The notes under the pieces were generated by a model. The model did no database searches and was not told the origin of the DNA. It saw nothing but the letters and a program-made list of their open reading frames with translations. The position numbers and the translations under genes were made by a program. Of a stretch of 34,694 bases of DNA, positions 8,177-17,233 are shown one piece after another (within the stretch, counting starts at the first letter, position 1; each line of letters starts with the position of its first letter). The stretch is from Flavobacteriaceae bacterium (lineage in GTDB: Bacteria; Bacteroidota; Bacteroidia; Flavobacteriales; Flavobacteriaceae): NCBI GenBank assembly GCA_947488595.1, contig CANKZI010000026.1, positions 1 to 34,694 on the forward strand, given 5' to 3'.

Positions 8177-9883
8177 TTAAACCAATTCAACCATTTTAAA
8201 ATCGCCGTCAACATATACTTTTATCAATCCGTGTTGCGATAAAGCTTTTGTGGAGGCATCCCATTTTTTGCCGCTTAATTCTGATTTTGTTTTCAAGGCC
8301 AATAATTCCATTTTGTGATCATTGGTTGTCAAAAGTGCCACAATTAATTTTTCTTCATCCGTCAATTCAATCTGTATTTGTTTTTTTTCTGGTCGCATCT
8401 GCGGAAAAAACAAAACTTCTTGAATAGAGCTGTTATTGGTCAAAAACATCATCAATCGGTCCATTCCAATTCCCAAACCAGATGTTGGAGGCATTCCGTA
8501 TTCTAAAGCACGAAGAAAATCTTCATCAATAAATTCGGTAGCCTCATCATCGCCTTTTGCGGCCAACTTTAATTGTTCTTCAAAACGTTCGCGTTGATCT
8601 ATCGGATCATTCAATTCAGAATACGCATTGGCAACTTCTTTTCCGCAAACCATTAATTCAAAACGCTCGGTCAGTTCGGGATTATCGCGGTGTTGTTTGC
8701 ACAAAGGCGACATTTCTTTTGGATAATCGGTAATAAATGTAGGCTGAATAAAGTTGCCCTCGCACTTGGCGCCAAAAATTTCATCTATTAATTTACCCTT
8801 GCCCATCGTGCCATCGACTTCGATTTTCATGGACTTTGCGGCTTCAAACAACTCCGCTTCGCTTTTTCCTGAAATATCAAAACCAGTATATTTTTTAATG
8901 GCATCGGTCATTGTAATTCGCGCATAAGGCGCTTCAAAATTGATGGTATGTGCGCCAAAAACGCTTTCAGAAGTGCCGTTTACCGCAACCGCACAATGTG
9001 CCAATAAATTTTCGGTAAAGGTCATCATCCAGTTGTAATCTTTATAAGCGACATAAATTTCCATCGCAGTAAACTCTGGATTGTGGGTTCTGTCCATACC
9101 TTCATTCCGAAAATTTTTCGAAAACTCATACACACCATCAAAACCACCAACAATCAATCTTTTTAAATACAATTCGTTGGCAATACGCATGTACAAAGGC
9201 ATGTCAAGCGAATTGTGGTGCGTTACAAAAGGTCTCGCGGCGGCACCACCCGGAATCGGTTGCAAAACTGGAGTTTCAACTTCGAGATAGCCTTTGTCGT
9301 TAAAAAAGCGCCGCATCGCATTGAATAATTTTGTTCTTTTTATAAAAGTTGTTTTTACATGATCATTCACAGTCAAATCTACATAACGGCGGCGGTAGCG
9401 TTGCTCAGGATCCGAAAAAGCATCATGTGTTTTTCCGTCAGCATCTGTTTTTACAACAGGGAGCGGTTTTAGGGCTTTTGCCAAAACGGTTAGTCCATAA
9501 ATGTGTACCGAAATTTCGCCTACCTGTGTTTTAAAAACAGTACCGCGAACACCAATAAAATCGCCAATGTCCAATAATTTTTTAAAAACCACATTGTACA
9601 TGGTCTTTTCGTCATCATCCGAAATATCATCGCGTGAAACATATACCTGAATGCGTCCTTCGGCATCTTTCAATTCGGCAAACGACGCTTTTCCCATGAT
9701 GCGTTTTCCCATCAATCTTCCTGCAAGTACCACTTCTTTACCTTCAAATTTTTCAAAATCAGCAAGGATTTCGGTCGAATAAGCCGTGGTTACAAATTCA
9801 TTGGCTGGATAAGGCTCTATGCCCAAATTGCGCAATTCGGTCAATGCGGTTCTGCGAAGTACTTCTTGTTCAGATAATGCCAT
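8177..9883 (-). CDS. lysS: Lysyl-tRNA synthetase (class II)
   Basis: Charges tRNA-Lys with lysine in the cytoplasm. Visible are the N-terminal OB-fold anticodon-binding domain (EGKEVVLAGRLMGKR, ASFAELKDAEGRIQVYV), class II motif 2 (FRNEGMDRTHNPEFTAMEIY) and motif 3 (GLGIGMDRLMMFLT). The enzyme is about 568 residues, some 60 more than E. coli LysRS. The extra length follows FFPQMRPEKK and is a C-terminal tail (DEEKLIVALLTTNDHKMELLAL...) that I recognise as common in Bacteroidetes LysRS. I chose the ATG at 9883 (MALSEQEVLRR) over an in-frame TTG at 9892, because ATG is preferred and the family normally begins just before this conserved stretch. It is convergent with the AraC-type gene and divergent from lipB. 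Confidence 0.96.
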   Translation of the reverse strand: MALSEQEVLRRTALTELRNLGIEPYPANEFVTTAYSTEILADFEKFEGKEVVLAGRLMGKRIMGKASFAELKDAEGRIQVYVSRDDISDDDEKTMYNVVFKKLLDIGDFIGVRGTVFKTQVGEISVHIYGLTVLAKALKPLPVVKTDADGKTHDAFSDPEQRYRRRYVDLTVNDHVKTTFIKRTKLFNAMRRFFNDKGYLEVETPVLQPIPGGAAARPFVTHHNSLDMPLYMRIANELYLKRLIVGGFDGVYEFSKNFRNEGMDRTHNPEFTAMEIYVAYKDYNWMMTFTENLLAHCAVAVNGTSESVFGAHTINFEAPYARITMTDAIKKYTGFDISGKSEAELFEAAKSMKIEVDGTMGKGKLIDEIFGAKCEGNFIQPTFITDYPKEMSPLCKQHRDNPELTERFELMVCGKEVANAYSELNDPIDQRERFEEQLKLAAKGDDEATEFIDEDFLRALEYGMPPTSGLGIGMDRLMMFLTNNSSIQEVLFFPQMRPEKKQIQIELTDEEKLIVALLTTNDHKMELLALKTKSELSGKKWDASTKALSQHGLIKVYVDGDFKMVELV

Positions 9884-9904
9884 TGTAGTCAAAATTTAAG
9901 AGTG

Positions 9905-9936
9905 CGAAGATACTTTATAAGTTGCAAAATTGCAAA
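9905..9936 (-). promoter_or_regulatory. Promoter of lysS
   Basis: On the minus strand TTTG (9936-9933), a 20-nt spacer and TATCTTCG (9912-9905) resemble the Bacteroidetes -33/-7 pair; TTCG replaces TTTG. Transcription would start near 9900, leaving a leader of about 18 nt before the ATG at 9883. This spacing supports the ATG start over the TTG at 9892. Confidence 0.5.
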
Positions 9937-9960
9937 GTTTCTAGACGGCATGTTTTTTTG

Positions 9961-10034
9961 GAGCAATTTCCAGCTTTTGCCTTTATCTTTGTTCGTACCT
10001 CTCAAAGGATATCGGCGCAATCTGGGCTAGGGCA
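9961..10034 (+). ncRNA. Structured intergenic element, copy A
   Basis: A nested stem-loop lies between lysS and lipB. The outer helix pairs CCAG (9970-9973) with CTGG (10022-10025), and AGC (9962-9964) with GCT (10026-10028). A middle pair is GCC (9979-9981) with GGC (10014-10016). The inner helix pairs ATCTTTG (9985-9991) with CAAAG-g-AT (10003-10010), with one bulged G; the loop is 9992-10002. A second, diverged copy is at 23839-23942 with the same order of arms. Whether it acts as RNA or is a DNA repeat, and on which strand, is unknown; plus is given only because both copies read the same way. Confidence 0.55.
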
Positions 10035-10085
10035 TTGGGTTTCAAAATTCGGTATGGGTTACTTAAAATTTCATTAATCCTTTTG

Positions 10086-10093
10086 TAACTTTG
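10086..10093 (+). promoter_or_regulatory. Candidate -7 box for lipB
   Basis: TAACTTTG matches TAnnTTTG and lies 17 nt before the lipB ATG, so the leader would be about 10 nt. There is no clear -33 TTG at the usual distance. It lies just outside structured element copy A. Confidence 0.4.
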
Positions 10094-10110
10094 GCACTCA
10101 GAATAAAAAA

Positions 10111-10812
10111 ATGAATACAACCGTTAAATTACAAGATTTAGGAGTACAAGATTACAAAACCACTTGGGATTATCAGGAAGGTTTGTTCAAAGCCATTGTC
10201 GATTTAAAAATCAAAAACCGGAGAGAAGATACGCAATTTGAAACGCCCAATTATTTCCTTTTTGTGCAGCATCCACATGTTTATACTTTAGGAAAAAGCG
10301 GCGATTTGACCAACTTGCTTTTGTCAAAAAGACAACTCGAAGCCAAAAATGCTACTTTTTATAAAATCAATAGGGGAGGAGATATTACGTATCATGGTCC
10401 CGGTCAGATAGTAGGTTATCCGATTTTGGATTTAGAAAATTTTTTTACAGACATACACAAATACTTGCGTTTTTTAGAAGAAGTTATCATTCTGACTTTG
10501 GCCGAATACGGAATAGCATCTTCTAGAAGTGAAGGCGAAACAGGCGTTTGGTTAGGTGTGGGAACACCTTTTGCCCGAAAAATTTGTGCCATGGGCGTAC
10601 GGGCTTCACGCTGGGTCACCATGCACGGATTGGCATTGAATGTCAATGTCGATTTGGGTTATTTTGATCATATTATTCCGTGTGGCATCAAAGGAAAAGC
10701 CGTAACCTCTATGCACGTAGAGCTTGGTGTTACTAATATTGATGAAGAAGAAGTGAAGGCAAAAATTTGGAGGCATTTTTTAGCTCTTTTTAAAGCAAAT
10801 GCTAGTGCTTAA
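10111..10812 (+). CDS. lipB: Lipoyl(octanoyl) transferase LipB
   Basis: Transfers the octanoyl group from acyl carrier protein to a lysine of the lipoyl domains of 2-oxoacid dehydrogenases and the glycine cleavage H protein, the first step of lipoate synthesis. The 233-residue protein shows the family signature [12 protein letters not shown] (88-99), the active-site lysine within [10 protein letters not shown] (Lys157) and the catalytic cysteine in [14 protein letters not shown] (Cys191). Length is normal. The ATG at 10111 follows an A-rich leader typical of the phylum. The last 11 nt overlap the 3' end of the converging rnhB. No lipA is seen nearby. Confidence 0.95.
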   Translation: MNTTVKLQDLGVQDYKTTWDYQEGLFKAIVDLKIKNRREDTQFETPNYFLFVQHPHVYTLGKSGDLTNLLLSKRQLEAKNATFYKINRGGDITYHGPGQIVGYPILDLENFFTDIHKYLRFLEEVIILTLAEYGIASSRSEGETGVWLGVGTPFARKICAMGVRASRWVTMHGLALNVNVDLGYFDHIIPCGIKGKAVTSMHVELGVTNIDEEEVKAKIWRHFLALFKANASA

Positions 10813-11407
10813 AATTGAATTCCAATTGTTCGGGTAATAACCTAAAACTCAAACGGTGGTATTTTGTTACACCGTATTTTTTTATCGCTTCTCGGTGTTC
10901 TTTGGTCGGATAACCTTTGTTTTGTTTCCAATTGTACATCGGAAATTCTTCATGAATCGCACACATATAGGCATCGCGGTACGTTTTTGCCAAAACCGAA
11001 GCGGCTGCAATACTCAAATATTTGGCATCACCTTTAATAATGGTACTGTGCGGAATTGTAGCCATTGGTTTGAACCGATTGCCATCGACGATTAAATATC
11101 GAGGTGCAGGATGTAACTTCAAAACCGATGCTTGCATGGCTTTTATGGACGCATTTAAAATATTGATTTCGTCAATAATTGAAGATTCCAAATGGGTTAC
11201 GGCAAAAGCAATAGCTTCTTTTTCGATAATTGGCTTTAAAAATTCGCGTTTTAATTCTGATAATTGTTTAGAATCATTGAGGTATGCATTACTAAAATCT
11301 TTTGGTAAAATCACTGCGGCGGCCGTAACAGGTCCAGCCAAACAACCGCGTCCCGCTTCGTCTGTACCAGCTTCAGGAAAAATAGAAGAAAAATTGCAAG
11401 CAAGCAT
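10802..11407 (-). CDS. rnhB: Ribonuclease HII
   Basis: Cleaves RNA in RNA-DNA hybrids and nicks at single ribonucleotides left in DNA. The 201-residue protein carries the family opening [21 protein letters not shown] with the catalytic Asp16 and Glu17, then NDSKQLSE, the acidic position in YLIVDGNRF, and [24 protein letters not shown] at 11407 leaves only 15 residues before the catalytic acids, normal for the family. Its stop lies inside the end of lipB (11-nt convergent overlap). Confidence 0.96.
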   Translation of the reverse strand: MLACNFSSIFPEAGTDEAGRGCLAGPVTAAAVILPKDFSNAYLNDSKQLSELKREFLKPIIEKEAIAFAVTHLESSIIDEINILNASIKAMQASVLKLHPAPRYLIVDGNRFKPMATIPHSTIIKGDAKYLSIAAASVLAKTYRDAYMCAIHEEFPMYNWKQNKGYPTKEHREAIKKYGVTKYHRLSFRLLPEQLEFNFKH

Positions 11408-11755
11408 AATAAATAATTAAATTCAAATATAGCATAAATTTAAAAAAAACATCAAAACTACGCAGAGAGGAAAAAACTTTAATTTTATTGTTCCTAATTT
11501 TATTATTTCACTAACAAAAAGTTAATAAAATGTTGTTTGTATGTAATTTTTTAAAATAGATAAAAATAAAAAAAACACACCTTTTCATGCAACCTTTTTG
11601 AATATAATTCATCACTAGAGACAATAACGTGTACATATTGTAAAGATATTGCCTAGCGTTTCAAAAAATAATTTCGCGAATATTCGAATTAATATTTGTT
11701 TAATTAAGAAATTATTAAGAAGTTTGCTGAATAACTAATTCAAATTAAATTTAAT
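11408..11755. other. Intergenic region upstream of the first SusCD operon
   Basis: This 348-nt, very AT-rich stretch lies between the divergent rnhB and susC genes. The best promoter-like match faces susC (TTG 11649-11651 and TAATTTCG 11669-11676). No coding frame, anti-sigma/ECF pair, hybrid two-component sensor or other regulator is encoded, although such genes often accompany SusCD systems. Confidence 0.5.
11649..11676 (+). promoter_or_regulatory. Candidate promoter of the first susCD operon
   Basis: TTG (11649-11651), a 17-nt spacer and TAATTTCG (11669-11676) approximate the Bacteroidetes pattern. Start near 11683 would give a leader of about 70 nt. The last T of the -7 box is replaced by C, so this is a moderate match only. 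Confidence 0.35.
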
Positions 11756-14700
11756 ATGAGATCGAAATTCAAATGGATTTTTACGCTGTTATTAGCGTTT
11801 TCTATGCAGTTTTCGTTTGCGCAAGAAAAAACTTTGACGGGTACAATAACAGAAGGTGGACTTCCGTTGCCTGGGGTTACAATTAGTGTAAAAGGAACTA
11901 ACAAAGCTACACAATCAGATTTTGATGGTAAGTATTCAATTAAAGCGTCACAAGGAGACGTTTTGGTGTTTTCTTATATAGGTTTTAAATCACAGTCTGT
12001 TACAGTTGGTGCGTCTGATTCAGTTAATGTGAAAATGATTGAAGATGATGCTTCAGTATTAACCGAAGTTGTTGTTAATACTGGTTACAAATCAACTACA
12101 CAACGTAAGAGTGCCATTGCGGTATCAACAATTTCAATTGAAGCCATTGAAGAGCGTGCGAATGCTTCTGTAATTCAAAACTTACAAGGTCAAGTGGCAG
12201 GTTTGAATATCTCAACAGGTTCAGGTCAACCGGGAGCTGATAGTACTATTATTCTTCGTGGAGTAGGTTCTATCAACGGAAATGTTGAACCTTTATTCAT
12301 TGTAGACGGTATTCCAGTTGATGAGGATGGCTTTAGAAGCATCAATCAAAATGATATTAGTACGATTGATGTTTTAAAAGATGCTGCAGCAACTTCTATT
12401 TATGGAAATAGAGGTGGAAATGGAGTAATTGTAATTACGACAAAGAGAGGTAAATTTAACGAAAAAATGAAAGTTAGGTACACGTCTCAGTACGGTATTA
12501 GCGAATTACAAGGTTTGAATATTGAATTGATGACTTCAAGACAAATGCTAAATCTTGAAAAACAATATGATCAAGGATTTGGTGCTACATTATCTGATGT
12601 AGAAATTGATGCTCTTGCATCACAAACCAATACGTATTGGACAGACTTTTTGTTTAGAAAAGGAACGACAAAATCGCATGATATTTCGATAACTTCTGGT
12701 TCAGAGAAAGCGACTAATTTTACTTCATTAGGATATTTTGAGCAAGATGGTATTTTTATTAACACCAATTTTAAGCGTTTTAGTGCTCGAAATAATTATT
12801 CTGGAAGATCTGCAGACGATAAATTCAATTATTCCTTTAACATGAATGCCAACTTTTCAAGATCAAATGGTATTGATGGAGCAGGAAGTAATGCGGTCTT
12901 TTTTGCTCCGTTTTCTGCTGCGTTAAGAGGTTTGCCTTATTTGTCTCCTTATGATGCAGATGGATCAATTACTCGTGACGGTGGTATCGCTCCAGGTGAT
13001 GCCGAGGCTGTTGTTGTTGATGTGATTCCTTACGTTTTGAGAAACTCAGCGTTGTTGAATACAGATACTGAAGACGAATTTAAATTGGTTACGTCGTTTT
13101 CGGCCAGTTACAATTTTGCGAAAAATTGGACAGCAGGTATTCGTATGGGTGTAGATTATTCAACATTTACAACTATTGAAATATTAAATCCAAACAGTAT
13201 TCTAGGGCCATTTCAAGTTACTGGTGCAAACAATACAGAATTTGGAGGTCGTCAAGATGAGGGTTCTACAAGAGATTTTAGATTCAATACTACTGCAAGT
13301 TTGAATTACACTAAAACTTTTAATGAAAAACATACTATAGATATCACTGGATATACAGAATACAACAAGGCCCATTATGAAGGAATTAATTTCGTTCAAA
13401 GAGGTCTTGATCCTAGATTATTAGGTACAGGAGCGGCCTTTATTGATCCAAATACAATCGAATTGGGTCAAGAGATTTATACACCAACAATAGGATCTTT
13501 CAAAGTTCAAGAAGGTTTATTTTCTTATTTTGGAAATGCCCAATACGATTATGATAGCAGATATGTCGTTTCGGCAACTGTCAGAAGAGATGCTTCTTTT
13601 AGATTCGTTGAAGACAATAAATGGGGAACCTTTTATTCTATTGGAGGAGCTTGGAGTATCGATCAAGAAGCGTTCATGAAAGACAAAACGGCTTTCAATT
13701 TATTGAAATTAAGAGCGTCTTATGGTACTTCGGGTAACCAAAGAATTATTAACGCACAATACAGCGCGTTGAATTTGACGCGAAGTCTTTATGGTCAATC
13801 TGGAGGTTATAATGGTACAACTGGAACTGCAGCTAGTCAAATAGGTAATGTTGATTTGCAATGGGAAGAGTTGATTCAAGAAAATATTGGTTTTGATTTT
13901 GGAGTTTGGAAAAACAAATTATCAGGTAATATTGATTTGTACCGAAAAACTACTGAAAAACTTTTTCAATCACGACCTATTTCACCAACTAACGGAACCA
14001 GTTCAATTCAAGCCAATATTGGATCTATGGAAAACAAAGGGGTTGAGGTTTCTTTAAAGTACATCGTTTATGATAAAAATAGCTGGAATATTTCATTCAA
14101 TGGGAATTTTTCTTACAACAAAAATAAAATCATTGAGTTAGCAGATAGCTTTGAAAACGGAGTTAATTTCCAAGGTGGTGCAACACCAGAACAAGAAGGT
14201 TATCCAATTGGATCTTTTTATGTTGTAAGATACCAAGGTGTTAACCCTGCAAATGGTAATCCATTATTTTTAGATGCTGATGGAAATTTGACAGAACAAT
14301 TGCTAGATGCTGATAGGGTTTCTACAGGCAAGTCAATTTATCCAGTTTGGCAAGGTGGATTTGGTTCTAATATCGGTTACAAAGGATTTGAGTTTACAAC
14401 GCAGTGGAGTTTTTTAGCAGATGTTTACAGAAACAACCTTGATGTAGGAACCGTTGAAGAAACTAGTGTAATTGCTGACGGTGGAAATAGATCGACAGCA
14501 TTATTAAGTGCATGGCAAAGTCCAGGTGATATTACAACTATCCCTAGAGTTGGTGGTCCATTAAATAGTATTGATTATATTAATGGTACCGATCGTTATG
14601 TTGAAGATGCTTCTTTCCTTAGATTAAGAAATGTTTCATTTGGATATACATTTACAAACGATCAATTGAAAAATACTCCGTTTTCTGGATTAAAGTTTTT

Positions 14701-14833
14701 TGTACAAGCAGAAAACTTGGTAACATTTAGTTCTTATAGAGGTTGGGATGCGGAAGCTGGTTTTAGAACTACAGACAGAGGAAATTATCCGACTCCTAAA
14801 ATATTCACTTTCGGAGCTACAATTAATTTTTAA
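11756..14833 (+). CDS. SusC/RagA-family TonB-dependent outer-membrane transporter
   Basis: Outer-membrane channel powered by TonB that imports oligomeric nutrients together with a SusD lipoprotein. The 1025-residue protein has a signal peptide (residues 1-22, ending SFAQ), a carboxypeptidase-D-regulatory-like domain (LTGTITEGGLPLPGVTISVKG...SDFDGKYSI), a TonB-box-like segment (LTEVVVNTGYKS), the plug (VIQNLQGQVAGLNI, IILRGVGSI, PLFIVDGIP, IDVLKDAAATSIYGNRGGNG) and a long beta-barrel ending in aromatic ...FTFGATINF. Length and order are normal and the frame is intact. It leads an operon with a SusD gene 12 nt downstream and two lipoproteins. No degradative enzyme is nearby, so the substrate is not predictable. 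Confidence 0.95.
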   Translation: MRSKFKWIFTLLLAFSMQFSFAQEKTLTGTITEGGLPLPGVTISVKGTNKATQSDFDGKYSIKASQGDVLVFSYIGFKSQSVTVGASDSVNVKMIEDDASVLTEVVVNTGYKSTTQRKSAIAVSTISIEAIEERANASVIQNLQGQVAGLNISTGSGQPGADSTIILRGVGSINGNVEPLFIVDGIPVDEDGFRSINQNDISTIDVLKDAAATSIYGNRGGNGVIVITTKRGKFNEKMKVRYTSQYGISELQGLNIELMTSRQMLNLEKQYDQGFGATLSDVEIDALASQTNTYWTDFLFRKGTTKSHDISITSGSEKATNFTSLGYFEQDGIFINTNFKRFSARNNYSGRSADDKFNYSFNMNANFSRSNGIDGAGSNAVFFAPFSAALRGLPYLSPYDADGSITRDGGIAPGDAEAVVVDVIPYVLRNSALLNTDTEDEFKLVTSFSASYNFAKNWTAGIRMGVDYSTFTTIEILNPNSILGPFQVTGANNTEFGGRQDEGSTRDFRFNTTASLNYTKTFNEKHTIDITGYTEYNKAHYEGINFVQRGLDPRLLGTGAAFIDPNTIELGQEIYTPTIGSFKVQEGLFSYFGNAQYDYDSRYVVSATVRRDASFRFVEDNKWGTFYSIGGAWSIDQEAFMKDKTAFNLLKLRASYGTSGNQRIINAQYSALNLTRSLYGQSGGYNGTTGTAASQIGNVDLQWEELIQENIGFDFGVWKNKLSGNIDLYRKTTEKLFQSRPISPTNGTSSIQANIGSMENKGVEVSLKYIVYDKNSWNISFNGNFSYNKNKIIELADSFENGVNFQGGATPEQEGYPIGSFYVVRYQGVNPANGNPLFLDADGNLTEQLLDADRVSTGKSIYPVWQGGFGSNIGYKGFEFTTQWSFLADVYRNNLDVGTVEETSVIADGGNRSTALLSAWQSPGDITTIPRVGGPLNSIDYINGTDRYVEDASFLRLRNVSFGYTFTNDQLKNTPFSGLKFFVQAENLVTFSSYRGWDAEAGFRTTDRGNYPTPKIFTFGATINF

Positions 14834-14845
14834 AAAAATATTAAA

Positions 14846-16378
14846 ATGAAAAAAATAGTTAAATTAAGTTTTTTTGTATTAGTTTTTAGTATGTTTTCAT
14901 GTGAAGATGCTACAGATATAATCCAAAAATCAGAATTAAGCGAAGACAAAGCATTTCAAACCGTGGCTGATTTACAGTCAGGTTTAAATACTGTCTATGC
15001 TAGTTATGGACCAGATTTTGGAGGTAACGGCGATGGCGATGCTATCCTTTTTAATGATTTGTTTACCGACAATATGAAAAGAGGTGAAAGCAATCAAGGC
15101 CAAGGTTCTCAAGAATATAGTTTTATTTTACAACCTAATTCAAGTCCAGCAGTTAGTATTTGGGGAAATAGGTATTCAACAATAAACAGTATTAATAGAG
15201 TTTTGAGAGCTTATGATAGAATTTATCCAACGCTCCCGACAGACGATATAGTTATCGATGGTAATCCTTTATCTACAGAAAGTAAAGAAGATATTTTTGG
15301 TGCACAACAAGTTAAAGGGCAACTTTTAGCTCTTAGAGCTTTGAGTCATTTTGATTTATTTGAGTATTTCACCGAAGACTATCAAAACGCAGGCGGATTC
15401 TCTATTATTAAGATGGATTTTGTTCCAAATATTGAAGACCAATATGAGAGAAATACGGTTGCTGAAATATTAGCATTTATCAACGATGACATTACGCAAT
15501 CTTATGATTTGTTAGGTGCTGTGAACGAGGGAAATATTAATTTTATAAATATTAATGTTGTAAAAGCATTGCAATCTCGAGTAGCTTTAGTTAGTGGCGA
15601 TTATGCATTGTCTCAAACATTGACCAATGAACTTTTGGATACTGCTGTATCAGGATTTTCATTAGCACAGCCCACAGTTTATGTAAATATGTTTGCTAGA
15701 GCAAGTGGAACTGGTATTGCAGGATCAGAAGGAGAACTTATATTCTCATTAATCAGAAGACCAGACGATAGTAGTATCGCTTCTAATTATTATTTTAATG
15801 CAGTAAGTTTAGTTGGAAACCCATTTTTTGAAGCTTCAAAACAATTATATGATTTGTATGATACTGCAGATGTTAGAAAGCAAGTTAACTTTACGTCAGA
15901 AACTAATCTAGCGAATGATTTAATTTTGATTGGTAAATATCCTGGAAACACTGTATCCCCGCTAGGGAATGACGTTCCTGTATTTAGACTTTCAGAAATG
16001 CTTTTAATCAATGCGGAGTGTAAAGCGAGAAATAGTGATTTAGCAGGTGCGGCCGCGTCAATTCAACTCTTAAGACAGGCGAGATATAGTGCAGGCAATG
16101 CACCAGTTGCGCCAGTGTTTTCTAGTGTCAATCAAGCATTATCAGTTATTTTACTTGAAAGACGCAAAGAATTTGCATTTGAAGGTCACCGTTATTTAGA
16201 TTTGAAAAGATTAGGTAAAGAGTTGGGAGTAGGTGTTAGTCGTCTTGCATCTGATGCAGGTTCTTTTTCTGCTCCGACCGATTTACCCGCTAATGATTAT
16301 AGATTTACTTTACCAATTCCACAGAGTGAGTTAAATGCTAATAATATTATCACACAAAACACTGGTTACAGTAATTAA
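14846..16378 (+). CDS. SusD/RagB-family nutrient-binding lipoprotein
   Basis: Surface lipoprotein that caps the SusC barrel and binds the substrate. The 510-residue protein has a lipobox ending at Cys19 (VFSMFSC). The following EDATD is acidic, like the Bacteroidetes lipoprotein export signal that sends lipoproteins to the cell surface. SusD features include helical TPR-like segments (QQVKGQLLALRALSHFDLFEYF), the C-terminal FRLSEMLLINAECKAR, and LLERRKEFAFEGHRYLDLKRLG, a very typical RagB/SusD signature. It follows susC by 12 nt and precedes a lipoprotein gene by 17 nt, so co-transcription is likely. Confidence 0.95.
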   Translation: MKKIVKLSFFVLVFSMFSCEDATDIIQKSELSEDKAFQTVADLQSGLNTVYASYGPDFGGNGDGDAILFNDLFTDNMKRGESNQGQGSQEYSFILQPNSSPAVSIWGNRYSTINSINRVLRAYDRIYPTLPTDDIVIDGNPLSTESKEDIFGAQQVKGQLLALRALSHFDLFEYFTEDYQNAGGFSIIKMDFVPNIEDQYERNTVAEILAFINDDITQSYDLLGAVNEGNINFININVVKALQSRVALVSGDYALSQTLTNELLDTAVSGFSLAQPTVYVNMFARASGTGIAGSEGELIFSLIRRPDDSSIASNYYFNAVSLVGNPFFEASKQLYDLYDTADVRKQVNFTSETNLANDLILIGKYPGNTVSPLGNDVPVFRLSEMLLINAECKARNSDLAGAAASIQLLRQARYSAGNAPVAPVFSSVNQALSVILLERRKEFAFEGHRYLDLKRLGKELGVGVSRLASDAGSFSAPTDLPANDYRFTLPIPQSELNANNIITQNTGYSN

Positions 16379-16395
16379 TTTTAAAATAAATAAAT

Positions 16396-17229
16396 ATGAA
16401 AACATTTTTTAAAATAGTTTTAGCCTTTGTTTTATTAGTTTCTTGTGGTGAGGCTGATACAACAATATTTAATGGAAAAAAGACTTTTCTTTCTTTTTCG
16501 TCCAATGTTTATAGCTTACCGGTAGAAATTGACGCAACAGGATCGCTAGATGTTATCCTTAACTCTAGCACGGTTTCTGACGTTGACAGAACCTTCCCTG
16601 TAACAATAGTTGCTGAAGAGACTACAGCCGATCCTTTGACTTATACACTACCAGCAACCGTAACGATTCCTGCTGGATCTTATACAGGGGTTCTTAAAGT
16701 ATTAGGTGCTGATAATGGATTAGAAGAAAGTACAGTACTTACGATTACTTTTACAAGTACTGATGAAACTTCTTCTTTTGACACCAATAAAGCCATCATT
16801 AATGTTACTCAATTTTGTCCTATTGAAAACGGTAAATTTGAAGGCATATACAGACTAGAACAAACTTCTCCTGCCTCTGGTTTCGGAAAAGCCTTTGTGA
16901 ATCAAAATTTGCAAATTAAGAAAATCGGTGATGCTAGTTCTATAAGAAGAAGTTTTTCAGGAATATATCTGGAAGATGCGGGCGTTAGCGGATCTTTAGA
17001 TTTTGCATTTGATTTATTGTGCGGAAGTACCGTATTGAGCAATATTGTTGATACTGGACTTACTTGTACAGCGGGCAGTCCTCCTATAACTGTTGGTCCT
17101 GGAAATGTTGCAGGAACTTATAATCCAAATGATGATGCTGTTTTCTTCTTAACCATAACAGAATTTGTTCAAGATGGTGGTTGTGGAGCAGCTCCTGTAC
17201 AAACCACGCTTAAATTTACTAAACAATAA
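16396..17229 (+). CDS. SusCD-associated surface lipoprotein, Calx-beta/Ig-like
   Basis: Lipoprotein of 277 residues with lipobox VLLVSC (Cys17) followed by GEADT. The N-terminal half is beta-rich and resembles the DUF1735/Calx-beta-like domains of SusCD accessory proteins (SLDVILNSSTVSDVDRTFPVTI, PATVTIPAGSYTGVLKV). The C-terminal half begins FCPIENGKFEGIYRL and ends with a GTYNPNDDAVFFLTI strand. The next gene and the lipoprotein of the second SusCD operon share this 'CP...G.Y ... GTY/GTF' layout. It probably helps to bind substrate at the cell surface beside SusD, but no ligand can be named. Confidence 0.75.
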   Translation: MKTFFKIVLAFVLLVSCGEADTTIFNGKKTFLSFSSNVYSLPVEIDATGSLDVILNSSTVSDVDRTFPVTIVAEETTADPLTYTLPATVTIPAGSYTGVLKVLGADNGLEESTVLTITFTSTDETSSFDTNKAIINVTQFCPIENGKFEGIYRLEQTSPASGFGKAFVNQNLQIKKIGDASSIRRSFSGIYLEDAGVSGSLDFAFDLLCGSTVLSNIVDTGLTCTAGSPPITVGPGNVAGTYNPNDDAVFFLTITEFVQDGGCGAAPVQTTLKFTKQ

Positions 17230-17233
17230 TATT

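Noticed and set aside
9957..9991. TTTG-N23-TATCTTTG as a second promoter of lipB
   Set aside because: TATCTTTG is the left arm of structured element copy A. In copy B the same position reads TATCTTTT, so the match is better explained by the stem than by a promoter, though both uses are possible.
17165..17233. Upstream extension of the second lipoprotein into the preceding gene
   Set aside because: The extension lacks a signal peptide and is the preceding gene read in another frame; the ATG at 17234 starts exactly at the signal peptide.
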